64,000 nt of DNA from Hyphomicrobium sp. CS1BSMeth3 (GTDB lineage: Bacteria > Pseudomonadota > Alphaproteobacteria > Rhizobiales > Hyphomicrobiaceae), in the NCBI RefSeq assembly GCF_900117415.1, contig NZ_FPEI01000006.1, forward strand, positions 2,170,001 through 2,234,000, in the 5' to 3' direction. The translations under genes were made by a program, and so were the position numbers. The notes beneath the pieces are model-generated. The model searched no databases. It worked only from the letters and a program-made list of their open reading frames with translations, and had not been told where the DNA came from. The stretch's first letter is position 1. Each line of letters starts with the position of its first letter. Below, piece after piece: positions 36,094 to 45,365 of this stretch.

Positions 36094-37446
36094 ATGTCAG
36101 GACATCACATGCTCGGCTTTGATCAACGCGCCGCCACTCTCCACGATACGGACATCCTGGTCGTTGGCGGCGGCGCGGCCGGCGTCGCAGCGGCCGTTAC
36201 AGCCGCTCGGCAGGGCCTCCGCGTTACCCTCGTCGAAAAGTATGGCTTCTGCGGTGGCGGGGCAGTCGCCGGCATGTCCGGCACGATTTGCGGGATGTAT
36301 GAGGCGTCGGACGCACCGGATTCGCGCCCCGTTCAGGTGGTCCATGGTTTTCTCGACGAGTTCGTCAGACTGATGGAGACCAGGGGCGGTCTCGCGCCGC
36401 CGGTGCGGTACGGCAAAACCTTCACGCGTGTGCATGATCCTCTGATCTGGCGCGACGTCGCCGATGCGCTTCTGGAAGATGCCGGCGTCACCGTCGTCTA
36501 TCACGCGGTGGCGACCTCGGTGCTCGTGGAAGGCGGCGAGCACATGGAGGGAGCCGTTATCTTCACGAAGGAAGGTCCGCTGCGCGTCCGCGCCAAACTC
36601 ACCGTGGACGCGAGTGGTGATGCCGACCTCGTCGCGATGGCGGGGTTCCCTTCGTTCGTCGGGCAGAACGGCAAGGTCCAGAACCCAACGATGATCTTCC
36701 GCCTGCTGGGCGTGGACGTCGATCGCTTTGTCGGCCGCTATGGCACCGACACCATCATGCCGGATGAAATATCGGAACTGATCCGGGAGAAGAACGTCGG
36801 CAACGAGTATCGGCTTCCGCGTACCAAGATCTGGCTGTTTCCCACTACCCGGCCAAACGAGCTGCTCTGCAATTGCACCCGGATCGTCGGCAAGGACGGG
36901 CGGGAGCTCAACGTGCTCTATGCGAAGGACTTCACCGAGGCCGAGATTGAGGGGCGCAAGCAGATCCGTGAGTACGCGAGGTTCTTCCGGGACAACCTTG
37001 CTGGTTGCGAGAACAGCGTGATCAACGACAGCGGCGTCCAGGTCGGCGTCCGGCAAACGCGTCAGGCCAAGGGCGTGGCAATGCTCCGGAACGTGGATGT
37101 AACGCAGGGCACGAAGTTCAAGGACGGCATTGCCCGATCGCCATGGCCCATCGAGTTGCACACTGGCACCAAGCCCAAGGTGGAATGGCTGATCAATGAT
37201 TTCTACGAGGTGCCCTATAGCTGCTTCGTGCCGGAGAGGGGCGAAGGTCTGCTCGTCGCCGGCAGATGCCTTTCGGCGGAGCACGAAGCGGTCGCCTCCG
37301 CACGCGTGACCGCGCAGTGCTTCTCGTATGGTCACGCGATCGGTCACGCCGCCACTCTTTGTGTCAGAAATGGCTTGGCTCCCAGGAAACTCTCGGGTGC
37401 CGACCTGCGCGACGTGCTGAACCGAGATGGCGCACGACTTGATTGA
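36094..37446 (+). CDS. FAD-dependent oxidoreductase (FAD_oxidored family)
   Basis: A 450-residue flavoprotein with DILVVGGGAAGVAAAVTAARQGLRVTLVEKYGFCGGGAVAGM near residues 20-60, the dinucleotide-binding motif plus the cysteine-containing CGGG loop typical of PF12831 proteins. LTVDASGDADLVAMAG and VAGRCLSAEHEAVASARVTAQC are further family hallmarks. It should oxidise an organic acid or alcohol in the cytoplasm and pass electrons to an unknown acceptor. It lies 39 bases after the enolase-superfamily gene and 63 before the importer ATPase gene. Confidence 0.87.
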   Translation: MSGHHMLGFDQRAATLHDTDILVVGGGAAGVAAAVTAARQGLRVTLVEKYGFCGGGAVAGMSGTICGMYEASDAPDSRPVQVVHGFLDEFVRLMETRGGLAPPVRYGKTFTRVHDPLIWRDVADALLEDAGVTVVYHAVATSVLVEGGEHMEGAVIFTKEGPLRVRAKLTVDASGDADLVAMAGFPSFVGQNGKVQNPTMIFRLLGVDVDRFVGRYGTDTIMPDEISELIREKNVGNEYRLPRTKIWLFPTTRPNELLCNCTRIVGKDGRELNVLYAKDFTEAEIEGRKQIREYARFFRDNLAGCENSVINDSGVQVGVRQTRQAKGVAMLRNVDVTQGTKFKDGIARSPWPIELHTGTKPKVEWLINDFYEVPYSCFVPERGEGLLVAGRCLSAEHEAVASARVTAQCFSYGHAIGHAATLCVRNGLAPRKLSGADLRDVLNRDGARLD

Positions 37447-37509
37447 TCAGCGCGAGGAGCCCGGCGGTGTCAGCGAAATTCCTCAGCCTTGGAAAGGAGC
37501 ACTTTTAGG

Positions 37510-38361
37510 ATGACGGTAGCTCATGCGGTGGATGGCTTATTGAAGCCGGACACCTCAGCTCACTCACCACTCCTTTCCGTGAAGGATGTAACGCTCCAGT
37601 ACAAGACGCGGGAACATATCGTCACGGCCACCTTCCGGGTGAGCTTCGACGTCTTCCAGGCCGATCGCTTCGTATTGCTCGGGCCATCCGGCTGCGGCAA
37701 GTCGAGCTTGCTGAAAGGCGTCGCAGGCTTCATGGCACCGGTCGAGGGCTCCATGCAGCTCAACGGCCAAACAATCGACCGGCCGGGCCCTGACCGGATG
37801 ATGGTGTTTCAGGAGTTCGACCAGCTGATGCCCTGGAAGACGGTGCAGCAGAACGTGATGTTCCCGATGCTGGCCAGCGGCCGCTGCACACGCAAGGAAG
37901 CGCAAGAGCGCGCTTTACGCTTCATCGACAAGGTCAACCTGACCAAATTCCGCGACGTCTATCCGCACATGCTGTCGGGAGGAATGAAGCAGCGGGTCGC
38001 CATTGCCCGCGCGATGGCCATGGAGCCTGACATCCTGCTGATGGACGAGCCATTCGCAGCCCTCGATGCTCTGACGCGACGAAAGATGCAGGAAGAACTC
38101 CTGCAACTCTGGGGGGACACGCGCTTCACGATGTTGTTCGTCACGCACTCCATCGAGGAAGCGATCATTGTCGGTTCACGCATTCTCGTGCTCAGCCCGC
38201 ATCCCGGTCGCGTCAAAGCGGAGCTGAATGCTCACCAGTTCAGCCATGCGGAGCAGGGTCGTCCCGAGTTCGGGGCACTCACCCAACGCATCCACAATAT
38301 GCTGTTTGCCGAACGCATCGAGGAAGAAGCGCTCGCAAAAGCGGGAGCCGCTCATGGCTAG
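37510..38361 (+). CDS. ABC transporter ATPase (SsuB/TauB-like)
   Basis: A 283-residue ATPase of the nitrate/sulfonate/taurine class. Motifs are [26 protein letters not shown] (Q-loop), LSGGMKQRVAIARAMAM and ILLMDEPFAALDALTRR. The ATG at 37510 with AAAGGAG before it was preferred over a TTG 21 bases upstream. It overlaps the permease gene by eight bases. With the NMT1-type binding protein at 32661 it forms a complete importer interrupted in the gene order by three catabolic enzymes, which ties uptake and degradation together. Confidence 0.92.
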   Translation: MTVAHAVDGLLKPDTSAHSPLLSVKDVTLQYKTREHIVTATFRVSFDVFQADRFVLLGPSGCGKSSLLKGVAGFMAPVEGSMQLNGQTIDRPGPDRMMVFQEFDQLMPWKTVQQNVMFPMLASGRCTRKEAQERALRFIDKVNLTKFRDVYPHMLSGGMKQRVAIARAMAMEPDILLMDEPFAALDALTRRKMQEELLQLWGDTRFTMLFVTHSIEEAIIVGSRILVLSPHPGRVKAELNAHQFSHAEQGRPEFGALTQRIHNMLFAERIEEEALAKAGAAHG

Positions 38362-39235
38362 TGCATCACTCATCACGCCACTCGTCCGCCCTGAGTTCGA
38401 GCACGCCACAGTTGAAGCCGGTCAGATCGGAGAGGTGGAACGGCCTCTTTCGACTTGGGAAAGGCTGACCAACATCGAGTGGGTTCGCAAGGCCGCCATT
38501 CTCATAACTCTGGCTGTGATCTGGGAGGCCTATGCGCGGTATGTTAGCAACGAGCTGACGTTCCCCACGCTCGTTCAGACCATGCAGGCGCTCTGGGACT
38601 CGACCGTTTCCGGGCCGCTTCTGGAACGCACGTTCACATCTCTCAAGGTTCTACTCACCGGCTACGCCTTGGGCCTTTTCATTGCGGCCGTGTTCACGAC
38701 AATCGCCGTTTCAACCCGCATAGGGACCGATCTGCTGTCCACTCTGACGGCAATGTTCAACCCGCTGCCGGCAATCGCGCTCCTGCCCCTGGCATTGCTG
38801 TGGTTCGGCCTCGGCACGCCCAGTCTCGTCTTCGTCATTGTTCACTCCGTCCTGTGGGCGGTAGCCCTGAATACGCACACCGGCTTCCTTGCCGTATCGG
38901 AGACGCAGCGTATGGCGGGGATGAACTACGGACTGCGCGGCGTACGCTATGTCTTGAAGATACTCATCCCGGCCGCATTCCCCTCCATCCTCGCTGGCCT
39001 GAAGATCGGCTGGGCCTTTGCCTGGCGTACGTTGATCGCCGCTGAGTTGGTCTTCGGCGTCTCCTCGCGTTCGGGTGGGTTAGGCTGGTTCATCTTCGAG
39101 AACCGCAATCAGCTTGAGACCGCCAATGTGTTTGCCGGCCTTACCGCGGTGATCATCATCGGCTTGGTGGTCGAGAGCGTCGTCTTCCGCACGATCGAGA
39201 TGCATACCGTTCGAAAGTGGGGCATGCAGCGCTAG
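38354..39235 (+). CDS. ABC transporter permease (SsuC/TauC-like)
   Basis: A 293-residue inner-membrane permease. After a polar N-terminus of about 45 residues come five or six hydrophobic helices and the EAA loop (MAGMNYGLRGVRYVLKILIPAAFPSILAGLKIGWAFAWRTLIAAELVFG). The true ATG is at 38354, inside the end of the ATPase gene; the longer frame upstream merely overlaps that gene. It probably forms a homodimeric channel served by the ATPase before it and the binding protein at 32661. Confidence 0.92.
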   Translation: MASASLITPLVRPEFEHATVEAGQIGEVERPLSTWERLTNIEWVRKAAILITLAVIWEAYARYVSNELTFPTLVQTMQALWDSTVSGPLLERTFTSLKVLLTGYALGLFIAAVFTTIAVSTRIGTDLLSTLTAMFNPLPAIALLPLALLWFGLGTPSLVFVIVHSVLWAVALNTHTGFLAVSETQRMAGMNYGLRGVRYVLKILIPAAFPSILAGLKIGWAFAWRTLIAAELVFGVSSRSGGLGWFIFENRNQLETANVFAGLTAVIIIGLVVESVVFRTIEMHTVRKWGMQR

Positions 39236-39274
39236 GTTGCGCCGCCGTTCCAGTGACCGCGAGAGGCTAGCCAC

Positions 39275-40471
39275 ATGCGACAAGGTCCGCTTTCAGCGCT
39301 TCGGGTCCTGGATCTTTCGACCATCTTCGCTGGTCCACTTTGCGGCGCGCTGCTTGCAGACTACGGCGCCGATGTGATCAAGGTCGAGCAGCCGCGTGTC
39401 GGTGATCCCTTGCGCGCCTTCCCACCGCATAAGAATGGCGTCTCGCTCTGGTCGAAGGTCACCAATCGCAACAAACGCGCCATCAGCCTGGATCTCAGGA
39501 ACCCAATAGCCAAAGACGTCCTCGGCCCGATCATCGCGAAGCGGGACGTGGTCATCGAAAATTTCCGCCCGGGCACGCTCGATGGCTGGGGTCTGACCGG
39601 CGACTGGATGCGTTCTCTGAACCCGCGTGTGACGATCATCCGAATTACCGGCTTTGGTCAGGATGGCCCCTATCGGGACAGGCCAGGTTTTGCGCGCGCA
39701 TTCGAGGCGCTGTCCGGTTTCACCCACCTCTGTGGTGAAGCGGACGGGCCACCGCTGCACTTGGGCTTCCCGATCTCCGATGCTGTCGGCGGCCTCGTCG
39801 CAGCACTGGGCGTTCTTGCTGCGCTCTATGAGCTGGAGCGGTCACCTGAGAAGGAAGGGCAGGAGATCGACTGCTCGATGGCCGAGGCAATGCTCCGCGT
39901 CATGGACTTTGTCGTTATCCAGCAAGACCAGCTGAACCAGTCACCCAAGCGCTCAGGGAACGTCAGCGCGTATGCTGCACCTAGCAGCATTTTCGAGACG
40001 CGCGATGGCAGATGGGTTTCCATTCCCGCATCATCGCAATCACTGTTCGAGCGCCTGACGGAAGCCATCGGTCAGCCCGAGCTGAAGTCGGATCCACGCT
40101 TTGCCAGCAATCCCGATCGCGTGCGGCATCGTCAGGAGATCAATGGCATCGTCGCCGACGCATTGCGTGGCTTAACCTTCTCCGAGCTGGAGAAGCGATT
40201 GGACGCTCACGGGATTGCGTTTGCGCCGATCAACGATGCCAAGGCAGCCATCGAGGATCCTCAATTCGTCGCGCGCCAAGCGATTGTGGAGATTCCGGAT
40301 CGCGAGCTCGGGCGCGTCAAGATGCAAGGCGTGGTGCCGCGCTTTTCGCGAACGCCGGGCGCGGTTCGGCAAGCAGGTGAAAGCGTCGGCCACGATACCA
40401 GCGAGGTGCTTGCGGAGTTCGGCTTCAAGCCCGACGCTATCGAGCTTTTGATCGCGAAGGGAGTGATTTGA
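39275..40471 (+). CDS. Class III (CaiB/BaiF) CoA-transferase
   Basis: A 398-residue family III CoA-transferase. The opening GPLSALRVLDLSTIFAGPLCGALLADYGADVIKVEQP is diagnostic. NRNKRAISLDLR, VIENFRPGTLDGWG, ITGFGQDGPYRDRPGF and the probable catalytic aspartate in FPISDAVGGLVAALGVL follow in family order. It moves CoA between carboxylic acids, here most likely activating an acid made by the upstream enzymes. It is the last gene of the 32.7-40.5 kb island and converges on pstB. Confidence 0.91.
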   Translation: MRQGPLSALRVLDLSTIFAGPLCGALLADYGADVIKVEQPRVGDPLRAFPPHKNGVSLWSKVTNRNKRAISLDLRNPIAKDVLGPIIAKRDVVIENFRPGTLDGWGLTGDWMRSLNPRVTIIRITGFGQDGPYRDRPGFARAFEALSGFTHLCGEADGPPLHLGFPISDAVGGLVAALGVLAALYELERSPEKEGQEIDCSMAEAMLRVMDFVVIQQDQLNQSPKRSGNVSAYAAPSSIFETRDGRWVSIPASSQSLFERLTEAIGQPELKSDPRFASNPDRVRHRQEINGIVADALRGLTFSELEKRLDAHGIAFAPINDAKAAIEDPQFVARQAIVEIPDRELGRVKMQGVVPRFSRTPGAVRQAGESVGHDTSEVLAEFGFKPDAIELLIAKGVI

Positions 40472-40550
40472 CGAAGCTGCTCCACCTATTCTCGGCCGTG
40501 CGGCGACAGCGCTGAGCTGCGTAGTGGCGGCTTCTTCTTTCCGAGTTCGC

Positions 40551-41336
40551 TTAGCCGAACCGACCGGTTACGTATTCCTGCGTGCGATTGTTCGTGGGAT
40601 TGGTGAAAATCTCGGACGTATCGCCGAATTCGACGAGCTCCCCGAGATACATGAAGGCCGTGTATTGTGAAACACGGGCGGCCTGCTGCATGTTATGCGT
40701 GACGATCGCGATCGTGTAGTCCTGCCTGAGCTCGTCGATGAGCTCCTCGATCTTGGCCGTGGAGATCGGATCGAGTGCCGAGCAAGGCTCATCGAAGAGA
40801 ATGACCTCGGGACGGATGGCGATCGTTCTCGCAATGCAAAGCCGCTGCTGCTGGCCCCCTGAGAGCGAAAGGCCGCTGGTGAGGAGCTTGTCCTTCACCT
40901 CGCCCCAGAGAGCGGCCTTTTCCAGCGCGGACTGGACGCGAGCATCGACCTCGCCCGTCGAGAGCCTCTCATATAAGCGCATCGCGAAGGCGATATTATC
41001 GTAGATCGTCATGGGAAATGGCGTCGGCTTCTGGAAGACCATGCCGATGCGCGAGCGCAGAAGATTGAGATCTTGCCTCGGCTTCAAAATATTATCGCCG
41101 TCGAGCAGGACCTCTCCCTCGGCTCGCTGGTTTGGGTAGAGGTCGTACATCCTGTTGAGGACACGGAGCAGCGTGGACTTTCCGCATCCCGAAGGGCCGA
41201 TGAACGCCGTGACGTGATTGGATCGGAGCGGCAGGCTCACATCCTTCAGAGCGCGGCTTTGGCCGTAGAAGAAATTGAGGTTGCGGATCGCTATTTTTTC
41301 CGCCGCCTCCGGCTTGGCGACTGACAGCATATTCAT
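40551..41336 (-). CDS. pstB: Phosphate ABC transporter ATPase PstB
   Basis: A 261-residue ATPase that energises high-affinity phosphate uptake. It has the PstB-specific phrase [53 protein letters not shown], signature [16 protein letters not shown] and Walker [24 protein letters not shown]. The ATG at 41336 overlaps the pstA stop (ATGA); a longer frame upstream has no support. In most bacteria phoU follows pstB; here the next gene is a convergent CoA-transferase, so phoU is absent from this operon. Confidence 0.95.
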   Translation of the reverse strand: MNMLSVAKPEAAEKIAIRNLNFFYGQSRALKDVSLPLRSNHVTAFIGPSGCGKSTLLRVLNRMYDLYPNQRAEGEVLLDGDNILKPRQDLNLLRSRIGMVFQKPTPFPMTIYDNIAFAMRLYERLSTGEVDARVQSALEKAALWGEVKDKLLTSGLSLSGGQQQRLCIARTIAIRPEVILFDEPCSALDPISTAKIEELIDELRQDYTIAIVTHNMQQAARVSQYTAFMYLGELVEFGDTSEIFTNPTNNRTQEYVTGRFG

Positions 41337-42184
41337 TGTGCGGTCCTCGAAGAACTTAGCCAGCGCGCTACGACGCTCAATGCGAGCACGGCCAGTGTGA
41401 TGATGAGAGCCCCTACCCATGCCAGGCGCTGCCAGTCGGCGTACGGGCTCAGCGCAAACTGGAAAATGACAACCGGCAGGCTGGAGAAGGGCGCGTTGAG
41501 GTTCGTGCTCCAGAATTGGTTGTTCAACGCGGTGAAGAGGAGAGGTGCCGTCTCACCGCTGACGCGCGCCACGGCGAGCAGGACGCCGGTGACGATGCCG
41601 GCCCTTGCGGCCTTGTAGGCAATCCTGCGGATCATAATGGACGGCGGCATCCCGAGCGCGATTGCCGCCTCGCGCAACGAGCCGGGCACGAGCAACAGCA
41701 TGTTCTCCGTCGTGCGCACGACGATCGGAATCACGAGCAGCGCCAGCGCGACCGCACCGGCGAAACCGGAGAAGTGCCCCATAGGCGCGACCATGACCGT
41801 ATAGACAAAAAGGCCGGTGACGATCGAAGGCGCGCTGAGCAGGATATCGTTGATGAACCGGACCACCACGGCAAGCCGCGTGTGGCGCCCGTATTCGGCC
41901 AAGTAGGTTCCCGCCAGTACGCCGAGCGGCGTGCCGATTGCCACGCCGATGGCTGTCATGATGAGACTGCCGACGATGGCATTGACGAGGCCGCCCTCGC
42001 CGCCGGGAGGCGGGGTTGTTTGCGTGAAGACCTGCAGGGAAAGGCCCGAGAACCCTTTGAACATGAGCGTTCCAAGGATAATCGCGAGAATGCCGAGGCC
42101 GAGCCCGGTTGACAGCCAGCACAGGAGATTGCTCACGAAGTTGCTGCGCTTGCGCCGGCTGTAGCGGCCTTTGTCGAGAGCCAT
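41333..42184 (-). CDS. pstA: Phosphate ABC transporter permease PstA
   Basis: A 283-residue inner-membrane permease. The [22 protein letters not shown] opening is cytoplasmic and is followed by about six helices. The EAA loop is [50 protein letters not shown], closely matching PstA. It works with PstC as the phosphate channel and overlaps pstB by four bases. The pstC stop lies 12 bases upstream. Confidence 0.95.
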   Translation of the reverse strand: MALDKGRYSRRKRSNFVSNLLCWLSTGLGLGILAIILGTLMFKGFSGLSLQVFTQTTPPPGGEGGLVNAIVGSLIMTAIGVAIGTPLGVLAGTYLAEYGRHTRLAVVVRFINDILLSAPSIVTGLFVYTVMVAPMGHFSGFAGAVALALLVIPIVVRTTENMLLLVPGSLREAAIALGMPPSIMIRRIAYKAARAGIVTGVLLAVARVSGETAPLLFTALNNQFWSTNLNAPFSSLPVVIFQFALSPYADWQRLAWVGALIITLAVLALSVVARWLSSSRTAQ

Positions 42185-42196
42185 TGCCTATGTTGC

Positions 42197-43186
42197 CTAT
42201 GTTCCAGATTTCAGCTCGAGCTTCATCAGCATCAGACGGGCTCCCGCCAGCACGATGAAAGTGATGAAGAAGAGCACCAAGCCCAAGGCAATGAGCGACG
42301 ACGAGTAGAGATCTCCCACGGCCTCTGTGAACTCGTTGGCAATAGTGGCCGAGATCGTCGTGCCGGGCGCCAGGATCGATGCGGAAATCCGGTGCGCATT
42401 GCCGATGACGAAGGTGACGGCCATGGTCTCGCCAAGCGCGCGCCCGAGAGCGAGCATCGCTCCGCCGACCAGCCCGACGCGGGTATAGGGAATAACGACG
42501 TTTCGTACGACTTCCGTCGTCGTGCAGCCGAGGCCGTAAGCCGATTCCTTGAGGACGGCCGGCACGGTCTCAAAGACATCGCGGCTGACCGCTGTGATGA
42601 ACGGCAGAACCATGATCGCGAGAATGAAGGAGGCCGTAAGCACGCCGATGCCGTAAGGCGGTCCTGCGAACAAATTGGAAAGGATCGGCACGTTGGCGAA
42701 CGTCCCTATCAGCGCCGGCTGCAGCGTCTCCTGCAGAAAGGGGGCGAAGAAAAACAGTCCCCAGATGCCGTAGATGATGCTCGGAATGCCGGCCAGCAAC
42801 TCGATGGCAATGCCGATCGGGCGACGCAGCACGGGCGGGCAAAGCTCCGTCAGGAATATGGCGACGCCGATGCCGATGGGCAGGGCAAACGCCATGGCCA
42901 AGGCTGACGTGACAACCGTGCCATAGATAGGCGCGAGCCCGCCGAACTTTTCCGTGACCGGGTTCCACGACTGCGTCGTGATGAACGACAGCCCGAAGGC
43001 GCGAAATGCCGGAGCCGCCCCCTCGATCAGCGAGAGAAAGATGGCGCCCAAGATGACGAGAACGCTGACTGCTGCTGCGCGTGTCAGCCATCGAAAAGCA
43101 GCGTCTCCACGTCGCAACTTGGCTAGGACCACGCTCCGGCCGTCGTCAGCGGCTGTCTTCTCGATATCAAGAGGCAAGCTAACCAT
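42197..43186 (-). CDS. pstC: Phosphate ABC transporter permease PstC
   Basis: A 329-residue membrane protein with the PstC-specific SFITTQSWNPVTEKFGGLAPIYGTVVTSALAM loop and the EAA region VPAVLKESAYGLGCTTTEVVRNVVIPYTRVGLVGGAMLALGRALGETMAVTFVIG. It forms the translocation pathway with PstA. It begins 118 bases after the pstS stop; that gap holds a strong hairpin that probably lowers permease relative to binding-protein expression. Confidence 0.95.
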   Translation of the reverse strand: MVSLPLDIEKTAADDGRSVVLAKLRRGDAAFRWLTRAAAVSVLVILGAIFLSLIEGAAPAFRAFGLSFITTQSWNPVTEKFGGLAPIYGTVVTSALAMAFALPIGIGVAIFLTELCPPVLRRPIGIAIELLAGIPSIIYGIWGLFFFAPFLQETLQPALIGTFANVPILSNLFAGPPYGIGVLTASFILAIMVLPFITAVSRDVFETVPAVLKESAYGLGCTTTEVVRNVVIPYTRVGLVGGAMLALGRALGETMAVTFVIGNAHRISASILAPGTTISATIANEFTEAVGDLYSSSLIALGLVLFFITFIVLAGARLMLMKLELKSGT

Positions 43187-43250
43187 TTACAGCTCTGGTT
43201 GGCGGCAAGTGCAAACGTGGACGTTCTTGTAGATCTGAAAAACGAAAGTC

Positions 43251-43280
43251 GGGGTGCGGCCGGCGGGTCGTCCGCACCCC
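43251..43280 (-). terminator. Attenuator-like hairpin between pstS and pstC
   Basis: GGGGTGCGG (43251-43259) and CCGCACCCC (43272-43280) form a perfect nine-base-pair stem with a 12-base loop. Read on the minus strand the stem is followed by GACTTTCGTTTTT, a terminator-like T-rich tract. It should end part of the transcripts just after pstS, the most abundant component of the system. Confidence 0.65.
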
Positions 43281-43304
43281 TCCTCACGTTGCACTGGGAG
43301 GTGC

Positions 43305-44357
43305 TCAGTTGCTGGCGAAAACCGGCTTGCCAGCGGAGTCTTTGATGTCCTTGGCCCACATCGCCTTGACGCTCTTGACCACGTTGGCGGGCATCGCGAT
43401 GTAGTCGAGCTCGTCAGCCGCTTTGGCACCGTTGTCGTAAGCCCAGGCGAAGAACTGCAAGGCCAGCTTCGCGGCCTCAGGATCGGCGGGCGCCTTGTAC
43501 ATGAGGATCCACGTCGCCGCGGTCATCGGCCACGATTCGGCGCCGGGCTGGTTGGCGAGAATGACGCCATAGCCGGGAGCGCTGTTCCAATCCGCATTGG
43601 CGGCGGCAGCCGCAAAGGACGCAGACGTCGGCTTAACGCGCTTGCCATCCTTATTGATCATGTCCGTGTGCGTAAGCTTGTTCTGCTTGGCGTACGCATA
43701 CTCCACGTAGCCGATCGAGCCCTTGGTCTGAGCGACGTTGTTCGCGACGCCCTCATTGCCCTTGGCACCGATGCCGACCGGCCATTCGAGCGAGGTGTTG
43801 GTGCCGATCTTGTCCTTCCAGCTCGCGCTGACTGCCGAGAGATAGTAGCTGAAGTTGTACGTCGTGCCCGATCCGTCGGAGCGATGCACGACCGCGATCG
43901 CCGACGACGGAAGCTTGGCGCTCGGGTTGAGCTTCTTGATGGCCGCATGATCCCAGGTCTTGATGTTGCCCTGGAAGATTTCGGCGAGCGTGGGACCGTC
44001 GAGCACAAGCTCGCCGGGCTTGATGCCTTCGACGTTCACGACCGGCACGATGCCACCCATGACCATCGGGAACTGAGCCAGGCCCGACTCGTCGAGATCC
44101 TTGCCGGAAAGCGGAGCATCCGTTGCGCCGAACGTGACGGTCTTGGCCTTGATCTGCTTGATGCCACCGCCGGAGCCGATGGACTGGTAGTTGAGGCCGA
44201 CGCCGGTCGACTTCTTGTAGGCGTCCGCCCACTTCGCATAGACGGGATACGGGAACGTGGCACCCGCACCTGAGATGTCCGCAGCAAGCGACGGCGTGGC
44301 CGCGACGGCCATGCCGATCGCGAGCGCCGCTGCGCGGGCCATGATCTTCATTTTCAC
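43305..44357 (-). CDS. pstS: Periplasmic phosphate-binding protein PstS
   Basis: A 350-residue phosphate-binding protein. A signal peptide ([20 protein letters not shown]) is followed by [43 protein letters not shown], which contains the Ser and Gly residues that bind phosphate. The later [17 protein letters not shown] motif provides further ligands. No lipobox is visible, so the protein is soluble in the periplasm. It is the first gene of pstSCAB and follows a kinase-regulator pair across about 400 bases. Confidence 0.95.
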   Translation of the reverse strand: MKMKIMARAAALAIGMAVAATPSLAADISGAGATFPYPVYAKWADAYKKSTGVGLNYQSIGSGGGIKQIKAKTVTFGATDAPLSGKDLDESGLAQFPMVMGGIVPVVNVEGIKPGELVLDGPTLAEIFQGNIKTWDHAAIKKLNPSAKLPSSAIAVVHRSDGSGTTYNFSYYLSAVSASWKDKIGTNTSLEWPVGIGAKGNEGVANNVAQTKGSIGYVEYAYAKQNKLTHTDMINKDGKRVKPTSASFAAAAANADWNSAPGYGVILANQPGAESWPMTAATWILMYKAPADPEAAKLALQFFAWAYDNGAKAADELDYIAMPANVVKSVKAMWAKDIKDSAGKPVFASN

Positions 44358-44462
44358 TCTGGTATCTCCCCTGGTCTAGGAGTTCGGGGGAAGCGGCATT
44401 CTCAGCCGAAGCCTCCCATTTATCGCGCCCCAAAACGGTGCGATGGAAGGCACCTGCGCATA

Positions 44463-44530
44463 GGCAGACAAAGGTTTTGTGACAGCTTAATAGGCTGATA
44501 AATCAAGGAAACATAAGATCATTGTCACAG
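44463..44530 (-). promoter_or_regulatory. Possible PhoB-box-like sites upstream of pstS
   Basis: Read on the minus strand, CTGTGAC-AATG-ATCTTAT begins at 44530 and CTGTCAC-AAAA-CCTTTGT begins at 44485. Both begin like the Pho-box half-site CTGTCAT with a four-base spacer, but the second half-sites match poorly. Phosphate-starvation control of pst is the rule, so weak sites are plausible; the resemblance is not decisive. Confidence 0.35.
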
Positions 44531-44540
44531 AAAACTACTG

Positions 44541-44565
44541 CTGCTGCGGAGGCCTCCTGCAGCAG
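44541..44565. other. Large near-perfect palindrome in the regulator-pstS gap
   Basis: CTGCTGC-GGAGG is followed at once by CCTCC-T-GCAGCAG, so both 12-base arms pair with one unpaired base and no loop. On the minus strand it lies between the response-regulator stop and pstS and is followed by a weak TAGTTTTC tract, so it could end the kinase-regulator transcript. It could equally be a protein-binding site. The rest of 44358-44756 shows no convincing gene. Confidence 0.4.
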
Positions 44566-44756
44566 GGAAAAGGCACCGGGGAATGCTCCGTTTCTGGCGC
44601 CCAGAAAATGCGGAGATTCAATGTCTTTGGATCAGCCGGTGCGTATCGGGCCCGAAACCCGGCCACGTGCCGCACGACCGCCCGGCCGCGTCGTACGCGC
44701 GCGGACGCCGGCCTTCTATTGTGGAAAATACGTACGGGATCGTTCGCTCGGTGTTC

Positions 44757-45365
44757 TCACTCGGAGGTGTCGTGCGACCCGATGAGGCGCACGAGATCCG
44801 GGAGTGCCCTCGAGGCAGTCTTCTGCATGATGTTCGCGCGGTGAACTTCGACGGTGCGAACGCTGATCCCGAGCCTCGCCGCAACGACCTTGTTGGCGAG
44901 CCCCGAAACGAGAAGCAGAGCGACCTCTCGCTCGCGCGGGCTCAAGACCGAGAGCCCGGAGCTTGCCTCGCTCCCATCGGCATCTGCCTGCCGATCGCGC
45001 GCAAGGGATCTCGCCGCTCTCAAGCTCTTGAGAAGCACTTCGTCGCGAAAAGGCTTCTCGATGAAGTCGACGGCGCCTGCCTTGAGCGCAGCGACCGCAA
45101 CAGGGACATCCGAATGCGCGGTCATGATGATGACGGGTAGCGCCAACGCGCGCAGCTTGAGCTCCTTGACGAGTTCTATGCCGTTCATCGCCGGCATACG
45201 CACATCGGCGACGACGCAACCATGCCAACCCGGCCGTACGACGCTCAGAAAGTCCAGCGCGGAAGCGAATGTTTGCGCGCGATAACCGGCTGTCGCGAGC
45301 AGGACCGCAAGGGAATCACGAACCTCCTCGGCATCGTCTATTACGTAGACGGACACATCACGCAT
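44757..45365 (-). CDS. FixJ/NarL-type response regulator
   Basis: A 202-residue regulator. The receiver domain has DD (residues 10-11), phosphoacceptor D54 in VVADVRMP, the switch threonine in IMTAHSD and the conserved lysine in FIEKPF. A LuxR-type helix-turn-helix (LSPREREVALLLVSGLANKVVAARLGISVRTVEVHRANIMQK) occupies the last 60 residues. The overall look is that of FixJ. Its start overlaps the upstream kinase stop by eight bases, so they are a cognate pair. It is read toward pstS; whether it controls pst expression is not known. Confidence 0.92.
   Translation of the reverse strand: MRDVSVYVIDDAEEVRDSLAVLLATAGYRAQTFASALDFLSVVRPGWHGCVVADVRMPAMNGIELVKELKLRALALPVIIMTAHSDVPVAVAALKAGAVDFIEKPFRDEVLLKSLRAARSLARDRQADADGSEASSGLSVLSPREREVALLLVSGLANKVVAARLGISVRTVEVHRANIMQKTASRALPDLVRLIGSHDTSE

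Noticed and set aside
44463..44530. Canonical Pho box upstream of pstS
   Set aside because: Only the first half-sites resemble CTGTCAT and the partners match poorly, so I list it as a weak candidate rather than a confident site.
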